From Actinobacteria bacterium IMCC26077 (lineage in GTDB: Bacteria > Actinomycetota > Actinomycetes > Nanopelagicales > Nanopelagicaceae): 64,000 nucleotides of DNA. This document shows, in pieces, positions 25,560-37,294 of this stretch. The notes beneath the pieces are model-generated. The model did not search any database. It was not told the origin of the DNA and worked only from the letters and a program-made list of their open reading frames with translations. The position numbers and the translations under genes were made by a program. Numbering within the stretch: the stretch's first letter is position 1; the number at the start of each line of letters is the position of its first letter. The stretch lies in contig CP015606.1 of the NCBI GenBank assembly GCA_002284915.1, positions 682,001-746,000 of the forward strand, given 5' to 3'.

Positions 25560-28019
25560 ATGTCTACGACCCCAATAGCCGAATTTCCGACTCGCGCCCG
25601 AATCGTGATTATTGGCGGCGGCGTTGGCGGGACATCCGTTGCCTACCACCTTGCCAAGATGGGTGAGAGTGATGTGATTCTCCTGGATCGAGCCGACTTA
25701 ACGAGCGGTTCAACCTTTCATTCGGCGGGGCTAGTGGGGCAGCTTCGTTCGGATCCCACGCTCACCAAGATGAATATGTATTCGGTCTCGCTCTATAGAG
25801 AGTTGCAAGAGAGTTCAACGCCTCCGGGTTGGCGCGAATGTGGAAGTATCAAACTAGCCTCAAGCCCAGAGCGCATGGAGGAAATTCGTCGGCAAATTGG
25901 TTGGGCGAAAACATTTGGTTTAGATCTACATGAGATTTCTCCGAAAGAGGCGCAAGAGCGATTCCCGCTCATCGATCTTGATGGAGTCGTCGGCGCGTGC
26001 ATCATGGAGAGCGATGGCCAGGTAGATCCTTCGCAATTAGCGTATGCACTCGCATCTGGCGCGCGAAAGCGTGGCGTTAAGACGTTTACTCACACCCGAG
26101 TCACTGGCATTTCAACGGAACGAGGTCGGGTAACAGGAGTAATGACGGATAAGGGTGCGATTGAGTGCGAGATTGCCATTAATTGTGGCGGAATGTTTGC
26201 AGCTGAGATTGGGCGAATGCTCGACGTTCGAATCCCCATCGTGCCGATGTCGCATCAGTACCTAATAACTGAGAATTTTCTGCCAGATGATGCACCCTTC
26301 CTTCCTTCACTTCGAGACCCGGATAACCTGATTTATTTCCGCCAAGAGGTTCGCGGATTGGTTATGGGTGGTTACGAACGAAACTCTCGAGCTTGGACTG
26401 CAACCTATGAGAAGTTGGATGAGATTCCACCTGATTTCAACGGCAAATTACTCCCAGAGGAGTGGGAGCGATTTGAAGAGATTGCTATCAACTCACAAAA
26501 GCGAGTCCCTAAGATGGCAGAAATCGGAGTAAAGAATTTCATCAATGGGCCCGAGGGTTTCACTCCCGACAATGAGTTCTGCCTTGGCGAGACTTCCGTG
26601 GGTGGCTTCTATGTCGCTGCGGGTTTTTGTGCCCATGGAATTGCTGGCGCCGGCGGAATCGGCAAAGTAGTTGCCGAATGGGTGCTTGCGGGTGAGCCAA
26701 CGATGGATCTCTGGCATATGGATATCAAGCGATTCGGAGCGAATTACAGATCTCCAGATTTCACTTTGCAGCGAATCACTGAGAATTACGAGGCGTACTA
26801 CGACATCCACTATCCCGGCGAAGAGCGACAGAGCGCCAGGCCCAAGAAAGTTTCGCCCGTATATGAATGGCATAAAGCCCACGGGGCGCAGTTCGGCGAG
26901 AAATCTGGATGGGAGCGGGTCAATTTCTACCATCGAACTGGCGGTAACGAGGAGATACGACCAAAAGGTTGGGCAGGGAAGAATTGGAATAGCTCCGTAC
27001 AGCTTGAACATCGAGCAACTCGCGAGCACGCAGGATTATTCGATGAATCAAGTTTTGCAAAAATTCAAATTTCTGGTGAGCGAGTAGCAGAATTTTTAAA
27101 TTGGGTTTGCGCCAATGATGTTGTGAAAGGTATCAACCGCACGGTTTATACCCAGGCGCTCAATTCTAAAGGGGGCATCGAATCTGATTTCACCATTACT
27201 CAAACGGGTGAGCATGAATTCCTCATCGTGACAGGCACTGCATTCGGTACCCACGATCGAGGCTGGCTTGAGAAACGAGCCCGCGAAGATGGATTTGATG
27301 GGGTTAAGTTCGTCGATGCCACGGAATTTTTGGCATGTTTTGGATTGTGGGGTCCTAATTCCCGACTAATTTTGGAGAATCTCACTTCAGCAGATGTGAG
27401 TAACTCCGGCTTTCCATTCATGCACTCACGAGAGATTGAAGTTTGTGGAATTAAAGTTCGCGCAACGCGAATCACTTATGTCGGAGAACTGGGATGGGAA
27501 TTTTATGTTCCTACTGGGGATGCGCTTGAGCTATGGGAGAAGATATTTGAAGCAGGTCAACCGTTTGGGCTAGTTGCCGCTGGGTATAAAGCGATTGAGT
27601 CGTTGCGCTTGGAGAAGGGGTATCGCGCTTGGGCGGGCGAGATCAATTCGGAAACCAATCCATACGAGGCTGGATTGGGATTTGCGATCTCAAAGAAGAA
27701 AGCAGAATTCATGGGGAGCGCTTCGTTGCGAGCTCTTCAACAATCTTCTCAACGTAAATTGTGTGCCATCCTTTTTGAAGATATTCGTGATGTCCCATTA
27801 GGTAACGAGCCAATTCGCGTCGCAGGAGAGATTGTTGGGCGGATGAAAAGTGGTGGCCAGGGGTACACGCTAAACAAGGGGATCGGTTACGCCTACCTGC
27901 CTGAGCATCACTCGCAACCAGGAACAACCGTCGAAGTGGAATTCTTCGGAAAATGGGGGAGCGGTAGCATCGCAGCGGAACCACTCCTTGATCCTCAAGG
28001 CGCGCGGATAAAGGCATGA
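25560..28019 (+). CDS. FAD oxidoreductase-GcvT fusion, dimethylglycine/sarcosine dehydrogenase-like
   Basis: An 819-residue two-part enzyme. Residues about 1-400 are a DAO-type flavodomain (VIIGGGVGGTSVAYHLAKMG; the HSAGLVGQLR segment, where DMGDH binds FAD through His); about 430-815 is a GcvT/aminomethyltransferase-like folate domain with a C-terminal barrel. This matches DMGDH/SARDH enzymes, which remove N-methyl groups and hand formaldehyde equivalents to tetrahydrofolate. The exact methylamine substrate is unknown. The methyltransferase gene overlaps its stop by 4 nt. Confidence 0.9.
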   Translation: MSTTPIAEFPTRARIVIIGGGVGGTSVAYHLAKMGESDVILLDRADLTSGSTFHSAGLVGQLRSDPTLTKMNMYSVSLYRELQESSTPPGWRECGSIKLASSPERMEEIRRQIGWAKTFGLDLHEISPKEAQERFPLIDLDGVVGACIMESDGQVDPSQLAYALASGARKRGVKTFTHTRVTGISTERGRVTGVMTDKGAIECEIAINCGGMFAAEIGRMLDVRIPIVPMSHQYLITENFLPDDAPFLPSLRDPDNLIYFRQEVRGLVMGGYERNSRAWTATYEKLDEIPPDFNGKLLPEEWERFEEIAINSQKRVPKMAEIGVKNFINGPEGFTPDNEFCLGETSVGGFYVAAGFCAHGIAGAGGIGKVVAEWVLAGEPTMDLWHMDIKRFGANYRSPDFTLQRITENYEAYYDIHYPGEERQSARPKKVSPVYEWHKAHGAQFGEKSGWERVNFYHRTGGNEEIRPKGWAGKNWNSSVQLEHRATREHAGLFDESSFAKIQISGERVAEFLNWVCANDVVKGINRTVYTQALNSKGGIESDFTITQTGEHEFLIVTGTAFGTHDRGWLEKRAREDGFDGVKFVDATEFLACFGLWGPNSRLILENLTSADVSNSGFPFMHSREIEVCGIKVRATRITYVGELGWEFYVPTGDALELWEKIFEAGQPFGLVAAGYKAIESLRLEKGYRAWAGEINSETNPYEAGLGFAISKKKAEFMGSASLRALQQSSQRKLCAILFEDIRDVPLGNEPIRVAGEIVGRMKSGGQGYTLNKGIGYAYLPEHHSQPGTTVEVEFFGKWGSGSIAAEPLLDPQGARIKA

Positions 28020-29218
28020 GCGAAGTTGATGATTTACAACTGGTTGCCGCTGCGAATGAAATAGTCTCGCGTATTACCGATAAGAATAATTTTGTGCGTG
28101 CGGTATTTTCGGGTAGGCGTAGAAATTTTCATCCAGAAGCGGAGCGGATTGATATTCGCCCAGTTTTGATAAAAGAGGATTTGTTACTCCAGCTCATGTT
28201 TCGTACCGATTCTCGGGTAGTTACGCAGAATTATCCGTTCGCTGAATTTGCACAATTAGAATTAGTCGCGAGTGGATATGCCAACTTCCTTGTGGAGAGC
28301 CGAGATGAAAGATTTGAGGTTAGAGTTGGCAAAAAAGGTCAGGTGTTTCGGAAATCTTCACGTGCCAACCTAGAGCCTTCGTACGACCACGATCATAAAA
28401 AGAAGCGCATCCTCGAGGAGAACGATTCCTTGTTGGTCGCTGTTGGTATTTCTGATTCGTCAGGTCGAATCAAACCATCTATGCGAGATAAGTATCTGCA
28501 AGTAGAAGAGTTCTTGCGAATACTTGAGAATGGTTTAGATAAATTCGCGCTCACTAATCCGATTCGCATTATTGATCTCGGTTGTGGCCATGCGTACCTG
28601 ACATTCGCCGTTCTTCGGTACCTTCAAAAGAATAATCTGCCGGCCAAATTTATTGGAGTCGACGTAAAGCCTGAGACTCGCCTTCGAAACGAGAAAATAG
28701 CAGTTGAAATGCAGATATCCCCGTATGTAACTTTCGTTGACTCGACGATTTCAGATTTTCCAGTGGAACCTGTTGATATTGCGATAGCGCTGCACGCATG
28801 TGACACAGCTACAGACGATGCGTTGACTTGGGCAGTTGAAGCCGAGGCCAAGCTCATTCTGGCAGCGCCTTGTTGTCACCATGATTTACATAAACAAGTT
28901 CAGAAAGCGCCAGCTGCGCTTACTCAGATATTCGATCATGGAATTCTCGCCGTCCGGCAAATGGACCTGCTCACCGATGCTCTTCGAGCCGCACTACTTG
29001 AATGCGTCGGCTATCGAGCCGAGGTTTTCGAATTCATCTCGGGCGACCACACAGCACGGAACCTCATGATTCGGGCAAGTCGCGGAGTAAACCTCGATGG
29101 CAACTTAGCTCGAAGTGCGGAAAAAATCCGTGAGTATCGCCACACCTGCGAGCTTTGGGGTATCAAACCAGCGCTTGAGCGACGTCTGAAGTTGGGCGAG
29201 ATTCGAGCCAACGACTAG
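28016..29218 (+). CDS. SAM-dependent methyltransferase (METTL25-like, Methyltransf_32)
   Basis: A 400-residue protein. The central domain has SAM motif I IIDLGCGHAYLTFAVLRYL (about 182), acidic IGVDVK on strand 2, DIAIALHACDTATDDAL and the diagnostic APCCHHDLHKQ. That Cys-Cys-His pattern marks the Methyltransf_32 family, whose eukaryotic relatives are METTL25/RRNAD1-like. The N-terminal 150 residues look like a separate RNA-binding-type region; the substrate is unknown. ATG overlaps the upstream stop (ATGA). Confidence 0.83.
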   Translation: MSEVDDLQLVAAANEIVSRITDKNNFVRAVFSGRRRNFHPEAERIDIRPVLIKEDLLLQLMFRTDSRVVTQNYPFAEFAQLELVASGYANFLVESRDERFEVRVGKKGQVFRKSSRANLEPSYDHDHKKKRILEENDSLLVAVGISDSSGRIKPSMRDKYLQVEEFLRILENGLDKFALTNPIRIIDLGCGHAYLTFAVLRYLQKNNLPAKFIGVDVKPETRLRNEKIAVEMQISPYVTFVDSTISDFPVEPVDIAIALHACDTATDDALTWAVEAEAKLILAAPCCHHDLHKQVQKAPAALTQIFDHGILAVRQMDLLTDALRAALLECVGYRAEVFEFISGDHTARNLMIRASRGVNLDGNLARSAEKIREYRHTCELWGIKPALERRLKLGEIRAND

Positions 29219-29221
29219 AGT
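29216..29221 (+). promoter_or_regulatory. -10 box TAGAGT, leaderless promoter of ctaB
   Basis: TAGAGT overlaps the preceding stop codon and ends 6 nt before GTG 29228. Confidence 0.55.
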
Positions 29222-29227
29222 TTGGAT

Positions 29228-30103
29228 GTGTCTGTCGCACAAACTTCACGAGCTCTTCTAGCTTTGATGAAGCTTCGAGTTGTCGAGTTGCTTCTGGTGT
29301 CAACTCTGCCGGCGATGGTCTTAGCTGAACAAGGGATTCCAAAGCTCTCTGTCACCCTTGCTACTTTGATTGGTGGCACTCTGGCAGCCGGCGCAGCCAA
29401 TGCCTTTAACCAAGTGATGGAACAAGATCTTGATGTTGCCATGGGGCGCACTTCTAAGCGGCCCCTTGTCGTTGGAGCAATCTCCACTCGGTTAGCTCTG
29501 AGTTTTGCTGGAGTGCTCGCGCTGATCTCCTTGGCAATTTTTTGGGTGTTCACCAATCCGCTTGCCACAGTTTTGACACTGATTGCAATTGCTTTTTACG
29601 TTGGTATCTATACCGCCGTACTCAAGCGACGTACACCGCAAAATATCGTCTGGGGTGGTATCGCTGGGTGCATGCCCGTGCTCATCGGATGGGCAGCAGT
29701 AACCAATTCACTCTCGTTAAGCGCGTTCCTGCTCTTTCTGGTTATTTTCTTTTGGACACCACCCCATTTTTGGGCGTTAGCAATTAAGTACAAAGAAGAT
29801 TATTCGCGGGCAAACGTCCCGATGCTTCCAGTGGTGGCTGCAGAGCGCATTGTCACTCAGCAGATGCTTGCACATGCCGTTGCGATGATCGCTTCTTCAA
29901 TTGCCTTAGGAGTGGTAGCAGCGCTGCCAACGTGGTACTTCGTGATAGCCCTTCTTCTTGGAATCTACTTCCTCTATCTAGTGCAGCGCCTACGGACCGA
30001 CGATACGCAACTACGCAATCGCGTTGCTGAAAAGATATTTCACGGTTCGATCTCTTATCTCAGCGTGATTTCGTTAGCTATCGTTCTGGCTGTGCTCGTC
30101 TAG
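29228..30103 (+). CDS. ctaB: protohaem IX farnesyltransferase (haem O synthase)
   Basis: A 291-residue UbiA-type prenyltransferase with about nine membrane helices. The first Asp-rich motif is NAFNQVMEQDLDVAMGRTSKRPL; later conserved segments include FFWTPPHFWALA and the KEDY loop. It farnesylates haem B to haem O for the terminal oxidase. GTG 29228 is preferred to an in-frame TTG at 29222 on the basis of the -10 box spacing. No oxidase subunits are adjacent. Its 3' end overlaps the convergent membrane-protein gene by 26 nt. Confidence 0.93.
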   Translation: MSVAQTSRALLALMKLRVVELLLVSTLPAMVLAEQGIPKLSVTLATLIGGTLAAGAANAFNQVMEQDLDVAMGRTSKRPLVVGAISTRLALSFAGVLALISLAIFWVFTNPLATVLTLIAIAFYVGIYTAVLKRRTPQNIVWGGIAGCMPVLIGWAAVTNSLSLSAFLLFLVIFFWTPPHFWALAIKYKEDYSRANVPMLPVVAAERIVTQQMLAHAVAMIASSIALGVVAALPTWYFVIALLLGIYFLYLVQRLRTDDTQLRNRVAEKIFHGSISYLSVISLAIVLAVLV

Positions 30104-30929
30104 CTTTCGCCCAACTGGCGATTCCAATCGCTCCAACAACTAAAAGCAAGATGCCTTCTAATCGAAACATTCCCAAGAAAGTTTGGGCGACGATTGGAGC
30201 TGCTGAACTCACTAGTGGGTCTGCGACATTTTCCGTAGCGGAATTGACCCCAATTGTTGCCCCGTAAAAAATGGCGAGAAGCAATATCCCGATACTTGAA
30301 AATTCCCATCCAATTACGCCAACGAATGAGGTCTTGGTCGTTGAGTATTTAGCTAAGCCAACAATCGAGAGCACTAAGAGTGCAAAAAGCAGAAATACGG
30401 CAACTGCTAAACCTGACTTAATCGGAGCCAAATTCGGGGCAGATCCGGTCTCATCTAACGTGATTGGCTTGATTTCTTCATTAGTAATTTCAGGAGCGCT
30501 AAAGGTTGGATCAATCTTCGACATCGATTCGAGAATTGGTTTTACCAAAGCTTGAACATCTAGAGTCGCGCTCGTGGATTCGCCGGTATAGAAGGCATAG
30601 ATCTCATCGATCATCTTCTTGGTTTCAGCGCTTACATCAGAGCTAACGAGCGCGTCAGATACCGCTTGCACTAGGAGTTCGCGCTTGTCGGCGACGACTT
30701 TGAGTACCTCTGGACTAGCATCCGAGGTAACCTGGTCAATTAATTTTTCAGCAACACCAGTTCGTACCTCTTCATTAGCAATCAGGCTAGTTGCCACTCC
30801 TTCCGCGCCAGCGCTTCGGCCGACTGCCCACCAACTTCCGAAGGTGAGTGCAAAGAGGAAGAGTGCGAGGATTGTGGTCACGGCGAAAAGTCGACTCAAG
30901 CCAACTTTTCCGGTGTAGAGGGTCGTCAT
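30078..30929 (-). CDS. four-helix membrane protein of unknown function
   Basis: A 283-residue protein: one N-terminal helix (about 14-32), a soluble Ala/Val/Glu-rich domain (about 35-160) with predicted amphipathic helices, then three membrane helices (about 165-190, 205-225, 250-270) and a basic tail. This layout recalls integral membrane proteins with an external helical domain, but I recognise no named family. ATG 30929 is preferred over an upstream in-frame ATG at 30953 because TACCCT ends 7 nt before it. Confidence 0.72.
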   Translation of the reverse strand: MTTLYTGKVGLSRLFAVTTILALFLFALTFGSWWAVGRSAGAEGVATSLIANEEVRTGVAEKLIDQVTSDASPEVLKVVADKRELLVQAVSDALVSSDVSAETKKMIDEIYAFYTGESTSATLDVQALVKPILESMSKIDPTFSAPEITNEEIKPITLDETGSAPNLAPIKSGLAVAVFLLFALLVLSIVGLAKYSTTKTSFVGVIGWEFSSIGILLLAIFYGATIGVNSATENVADPLVSSAAPIVAQTFLGMFRLEGILLLVVGAIGIASWAKARRAQPER

Positions 30930-30936
30930 GGCGCCA

Positions 30937-30942
30937 AGGGTA
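30937..30942 (-). promoter_or_regulatory. -10 box TACCCT, leaderless promoter
   Basis: Minus-strand TACCCT ends 7 nt before ATG 30929. Confidence 0.45.
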
Positions 30943-30998
30943 AGAGAAATCATGAGTAGGCACTAGGGGCGTTCGAACCGGTGCTCTGCCATCTCCGT

Positions 30999-33961
<2,963 letters not shown>

Positions 33962-33988
33962 GGACCGGCCGAAAGGGAGAGTTCAAAA

Positions 33989-34879
33989 ATGTCGCTATAT
34001 GACGATCAACTAAGCCAAGTGAAGTTGCGCAAAGGATTTATCGCCGCGTTAGATCAGAGCGGTGGTAGCACCCCAAAGGCCTTGAAACTTTACGGTGTCG
34101 AGGAGAGCGCGTACTCCTCTGAGGCCGAGATGTTCGATTTGGTGCATGCCATGCGAGCGCGAATCATCAAGAGCCCTGTCTTTACCAGCGAACGAATCCT
34201 TGGTGTCATCCTCTTTGAGATGACGATGGATCGGCAGATTGATGGCATGGGTAGCGCCGAATTCTTATGGCAGAAGAAGGGAATTGTTCCCTTCCTCAAA
34301 GTTGATAATGGCTTAGCTGAAGAAGTAGATGGCGCTCAGATGATGAAACCTATTCCACAACTTGCAGCTCGTATCTCCAGCGCGCTTTCGCACGGAGTCT
34401 TTGGCACCAAGATGCGTTCAGTCATCAAATTAGCAAATCCGAAAGGCATTGACGCGGTAGTCGCGCAGCAGTTCGCCTTCGGGAAAGAGATTTTGGCAGG
34501 TGGCTTGATGCCGATTATCGAACCTGAGGTCGATATCAAGAGCCCTGAGAAGGAGCGGTGCGAAGAGCTGCTTCGAAGCGCGATTTTGAGTGAACTTGAT
34601 AAGTTGAGTGCAGAACAACAGGTGATGTTGAAATTGACTTTGCCGTCGCAGATTAACTTCTACAAACCGCTTGTTGATCATCCTCGAGTACTCCGAGTCG
34701 TTGCGCTCTCCGGTGGATACAGCCGCGAGGATGCCAATGCGATGTTAGCTGAAAATGATGGCGTGATTGCCAGCTTCTCGCGAGCGTTGACCGAGGGGTT
34801 GAGCGCCCAACAGAGCGATGCGCAGTTCGATGCAGTCCTCGATAACGCGATTGAGGGTATCTACCAAGCCTCGATTTAA
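33989..34879 (+). CDS. fructose-bisphosphate aldolase class I
   Basis: A 296-residue Schiff-base aldolase of the bacterial FdaB type: [14 protein letters not shown] at the N terminus, [12 protein letters not shown] in the centre, EPEVDI and the probable Schiff-base Lys in [10 protein letters not shown]. It cleaves fructose-1,6-bisphosphate reversibly in glycolysis/gluconeogenesis and is metal-independent. AAAGGGAGAG about 8 nt before the ATG gives a strong ribosome site, so this gene is leadered; a TAGGGT -10-like box overlaps the preceding stop codon. Confidence 0.92.
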   Translation: MSLYDDQLSQVKLRKGFIAALDQSGGSTPKALKLYGVEESAYSSEAEMFDLVHAMRARIIKSPVFTSERILGVILFEMTMDRQIDGMGSAEFLWQKKGIVPFLKVDNGLAEEVDGAQMMKPIPQLAARISSALSHGVFGTKMRSVIKLANPKGIDAVVAQQFAFGKEILAGGLMPIIEPEVDIKSPEKERCEELLRSAILSELDKLSAEQQVMLKLTLPSQINFYKPLVDHPRVLRVVALSGGYSREDANAMLAENDGVIASFSRALTEGLSAQQSDAQFDAVLDNAIEGIYQASI

Positions 34880-34885
34880 CCTGAC

Positions 34886-35989
34886 TTACTGTGGCAAAGC
34901 CTTGAGCAATGCAGCAATAACCAGTGGCGCCTCTCCAGGTTGAAGCGAATCTGGGCTGATCCAGATCATTCTCCGTGAGTCGTGAACCACTTCGACAATC
35001 GGATCTAAGGCTTGGAGTTTTGCGACGACATCAAGCGCTGTTCCACTAGATAGCTTTATTGCCACGCGCGGAGTGGGTTGGCCTGCCTCGTTGACATCAT
35101 CACGCCAGATTGCACAAGAAGTTCGGCCGTTTAAGTCTGCAACCCATCCATCGACAATCTCGCTCCAACCTTGCCAATCTCGTTGGTGATTTCGATTGAG
35201 GTAGAGCTCAACTGCGGTAAGGAGCCCGGCGATCTCCTCTTTACTCGCTTTGAAGCCACGAGCCAGGCGTGGATAGGGAGCAGCATTGACACGGATGGCT
35301 TCGATTAGTTCGCTCTTGCCGACGACTAATCCGCTTGATTGTGGACCACGAAGAGCTTTACCACCGCTGAAAATCGCCAAATCAGCACCGAGCTCGGCTG
35401 TAAAGCGCCAGAGATTGGAGACTGGAGGTAGTTGAGCTGCGGCGTCAACAATCACCGGAACTGAGTACTTGCGAGCGATTTCTATTGTGCGTTCGAGCGA
35501 GAGCGCTGCGGAGGCCAAGTGCGCTCCAGCGCAGAAGAAAATCGCAGTCGTGCGCTCGTTGATGCGCGCTTCTAGTTGGAAGTCGAATGATTGAATCGCA
35601 TCGCCAACCGTTACCAGATCAGCACCTGCGGTTCTGATACTTGAGTCGTAGGGAATTCGTTGGCCAGCAAACATAATTACTTCAGATGGTTTGGCGGTGC
35701 CATCGATTATTTTCTGGATTTCAGCGAGGTCGCCGCGAGTTCGGCAGGCAAGAATCGAAAGCACAATTCCTGCTGCAGCTCCGGTAGTGATGAATGCGCC
35801 TTCATTTTTGGTGAGCCGTGCAATTCTCGCACCAGCTTTTTCTTGCAACTCATGAAGTGAAATGAATGATTTCGCTGCGTCATTCATCGCTAACACAACT
35901 TCAGTCGGCATGATGGAACCGCCGAGCGCGGTGTAGCACGCCGCAGCGTTTATCCGAGTTTTAATTCCAAGAGATTCATAAAGCGTCAT
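34886..35989 (-). CDS. SelA-like PLP-dependent lyase/transferase
   Basis: A 367-residue fold-type I PLP protein related to L-seryl-tRNA(Sec) selenium transferase but short (SelA is about 460) and lacking its N-terminal tRNA-binding domain. GAFITTGAAAGIVLS forms the phosphate cup, IVDAAAQLPP carries the PLP Asp, and the PLP Lys is in FSGGKALRGPQSSGLVVG. Relatives include DgaE-type ammonia lyases and racemase-like enzymes; selenocysteine synthesis is unlikely. Its ATG overlaps the Rieske gene stop by 4 nt. Confidence 0.82.
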   Translation of the reverse strand: MTLYESLGIKTRINAAACYTALGGSIMPTEVVLAMNDAAKSFISLHELQEKAGARIARLTKNEGAFITTGAAAGIVLSILACRTRGDLAEIQKIIDGTAKPSEVIMFAGQRIPYDSSIRTAGADLVTVGDAIQSFDFQLEARINERTTAIFFCAGAHLASAALSLERTIEIARKYSVPVIVDAAAQLPPVSNLWRFTAELGADLAIFSGGKALRGPQSSGLVVGKSELIEAIRVNAAPYPRLARGFKASKEEIAGLLTAVELYLNRNHQRDWQGWSEIVDGWVADLNGRTSCAIWRDDVNEAGQPTPRVAIKLSSGTALDVVAKLQALDPIVEVVHDSRRMIWISPDSLQPGEAPLVIAALLKALPQ

Positions 35990-36642
35990 GGAACGTAATA
36001 CACAGTGTCGCCGTAGAGAGCGACGTTTTCTTTGAGCAGAGGTGAATCTGCAGGACCATTGGTGACTGCACCAGTGCGTTGATTAAATCGCGAGTTGTGC
36101 CAGACGCAGACGAGCGAACCGCTCATGAGTTCCACCGGACCACCGGCATGGGTGCAGACTGGTCGTAGCGCAACGAAGTTGCTTTGATCTAAACGAGTTA
36201 CTAACACGGCCATGGTGGCGCCATTTTTGGGAAATGTCGCTGCGGTAGTTGCACCAACGGTGAGATCAGCAACGGTCAGGTTTTTGCCAGCTACTTTCAA
36301 TGCTTGAGCATTGGCAGGCGGAGCGAGAACTGTTGGAGAAGGCGACGGTGATGGCGACGGTGATGAGCTTGCCGAAGGGGTGGGGGTAGGCGAGGCGGTT
36401 GCCGAAGGTGATGGGCTCGCACTCGGTGATGATGCCGGCGAAGCCTTTGGCGTTGGCGTTGCCTTGGCTACAGGTTTTGCCGGGGCTTTTTTCACCGGCT
36501 TCTTCGCTGGTTTCTTAACGGCTTTCTTGGCAACAGGTTTCTGCACGGCAGTCGCTCGCTCGCCGAGTACGAGGGCGGAGAGCGCCCCAAGGAGTAACCC
36601 AATCGCCTTCCGTCGGTGCGAATCAAAGTGCATGCGCTTCAT
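35986..36642 (-). CDS. Tat-exported Rieske [2Fe-2S] protein 1 with low-complexity linker
   Basis: A 218-residue protein: twin-arginine-like leader (SHRRKAIGLLLGALSALVLG), a Lys/Pro/Ala then Pro/Ser/Thr-rich linker (about 35-105), and a compact Rieske domain with cluster ligands CTHAGGP and CVWHNSRF. The length and the ferredoxin-like Rieske fold argue against a bc1 subunit. ATG 36642 is chosen since TATCCT ends 6 nt upstream; the frame is open further upstream. It probably carries electrons outside the membrane. It is paralogous to the next protein. Confidence 0.85.
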   Translation of the reverse strand: MKRMHFDSHRRKAIGLLLGALSALVLGERATAVQKPVAKKAVKKPAKKPVKKAPAKPVAKATPTPKASPASSPSASPSPSATASPTPTPSASSSPSPSPSPSPTVLAPPANAQALKVAGKNLTVADLTVGATTAATFPKNGATMAVLVTRLDQSNFVALRPVCTHAGGPVELMSGSLVCVWHNSRFNQRTGAVTNGPADSPLLKENVALYGDTVYYVP

Positions 36643-36648
36643 ACGCGA

Positions 36649-36654
36649 AGGATA
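36649..36654 (-). promoter_or_regulatory. -10 box TATCCT, leaderless promoter of Rieske gene 1
   Basis: Minus-strand TATCCT ends 6 nt before ATG 36642, inside the 22-nt gap behind the second Rieske gene. Confidence 0.5.
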
Positions 36655-36664
36655 CTCGGTCAAC

Positions 36665-37294
36665 TCATTGGTCAAGAGGTATCCAGTAGAGGATCTCGTC
36701 GACAATTTCAATATCTCCAGGGGTTAACGGAACTGTTGCTGGCGGATTTAACACGTCGCCACTTCGAGCGTCGAATTGAGCGGCATGAAGGTTGCAGACT
36801 AGTACTCCACCCTTTAGCGCAAGCGCACCTCCCCGATGGGTGCAAACTGAATCAAACGCGACAAAGCTTCGCTGTCCAGTGCGAGTGACAAATACTGTAT
36901 TTCTTACGAATGGTTCGATTCGAACACCAATTGCAGTGCCTCCGATAGCAATGGAGTCGACCTTCAGGATCTGCCCATTAACTGAGATTTGCTGACCGTT
37001 TCTGGGAATTTTGGGATTTTTATCGGTCTGAATAACTGTTGATTCTGCTGATGGTGAAGTATTCGGGCGCGCTGTTGATCTGGGTGTTGCGCTGGGAGCT
37101 TTTGGCGAATTTTTGCTGGTACTTGTAGATACTTTCGGGGTCGCATTTGGCGGGGAATTCTTAACTGGTTTTTTAACTGGTTTTTTTGTCGTTGCTTTCG
37201 CCGAGGAGCCGAGCCAAAGTGAGGTAATTGATCCAAGTAATACCGCGATGAACTTTCTTCTACTTGAGTTGTCTTCTGAAGGTTCGCGGTTCAC
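36665..37294 (-). CDS. Tat-exported Rieske [2Fe-2S] protein 2
   Basis: A 209-residue paralogue of its neighbour: canonical Tat motif [11 protein letters not shown], a Lys/Pro/Ser/Thr-rich linker (about 35-95), and a Rieske domain with ligands CTHRGGA and [11 protein letters not shown] 37294 overlaps the trhO stop by 4 nt (GTGA) and has AAAGGAAC upstream, so it is coupled to trhO. Tat export fits a protein folded around its cluster before transport. The redox partner is unknown. Confidence 0.85.
   Translation of the reverse strand: MNREPSEDNSSRRKFIAVLLGSITSLWLGSSAKATTKKPVKKPVKNSPPNATPKVSTSTSKNSPKAPSATPRSTARPNTSPSAESTVIQTDKNPKIPRNGQQISVNGQILKVDSIAIGGTAIGVRIEPFVRNTVFVTRTGQRSFVAFDSVCTHRGGALALKGGVLVCNLHAAQFDARSGDVLNPPATVPLTPGDIEIVDEILYWIPLDQ

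Noticed and set aside
36311-36727. Plus-strand Gly/Asp/Glu-rich frame opposite Rieske gene 1
   Set aside because: A shadow of the Pro/Ser/Ala linker codons on the minus strand.
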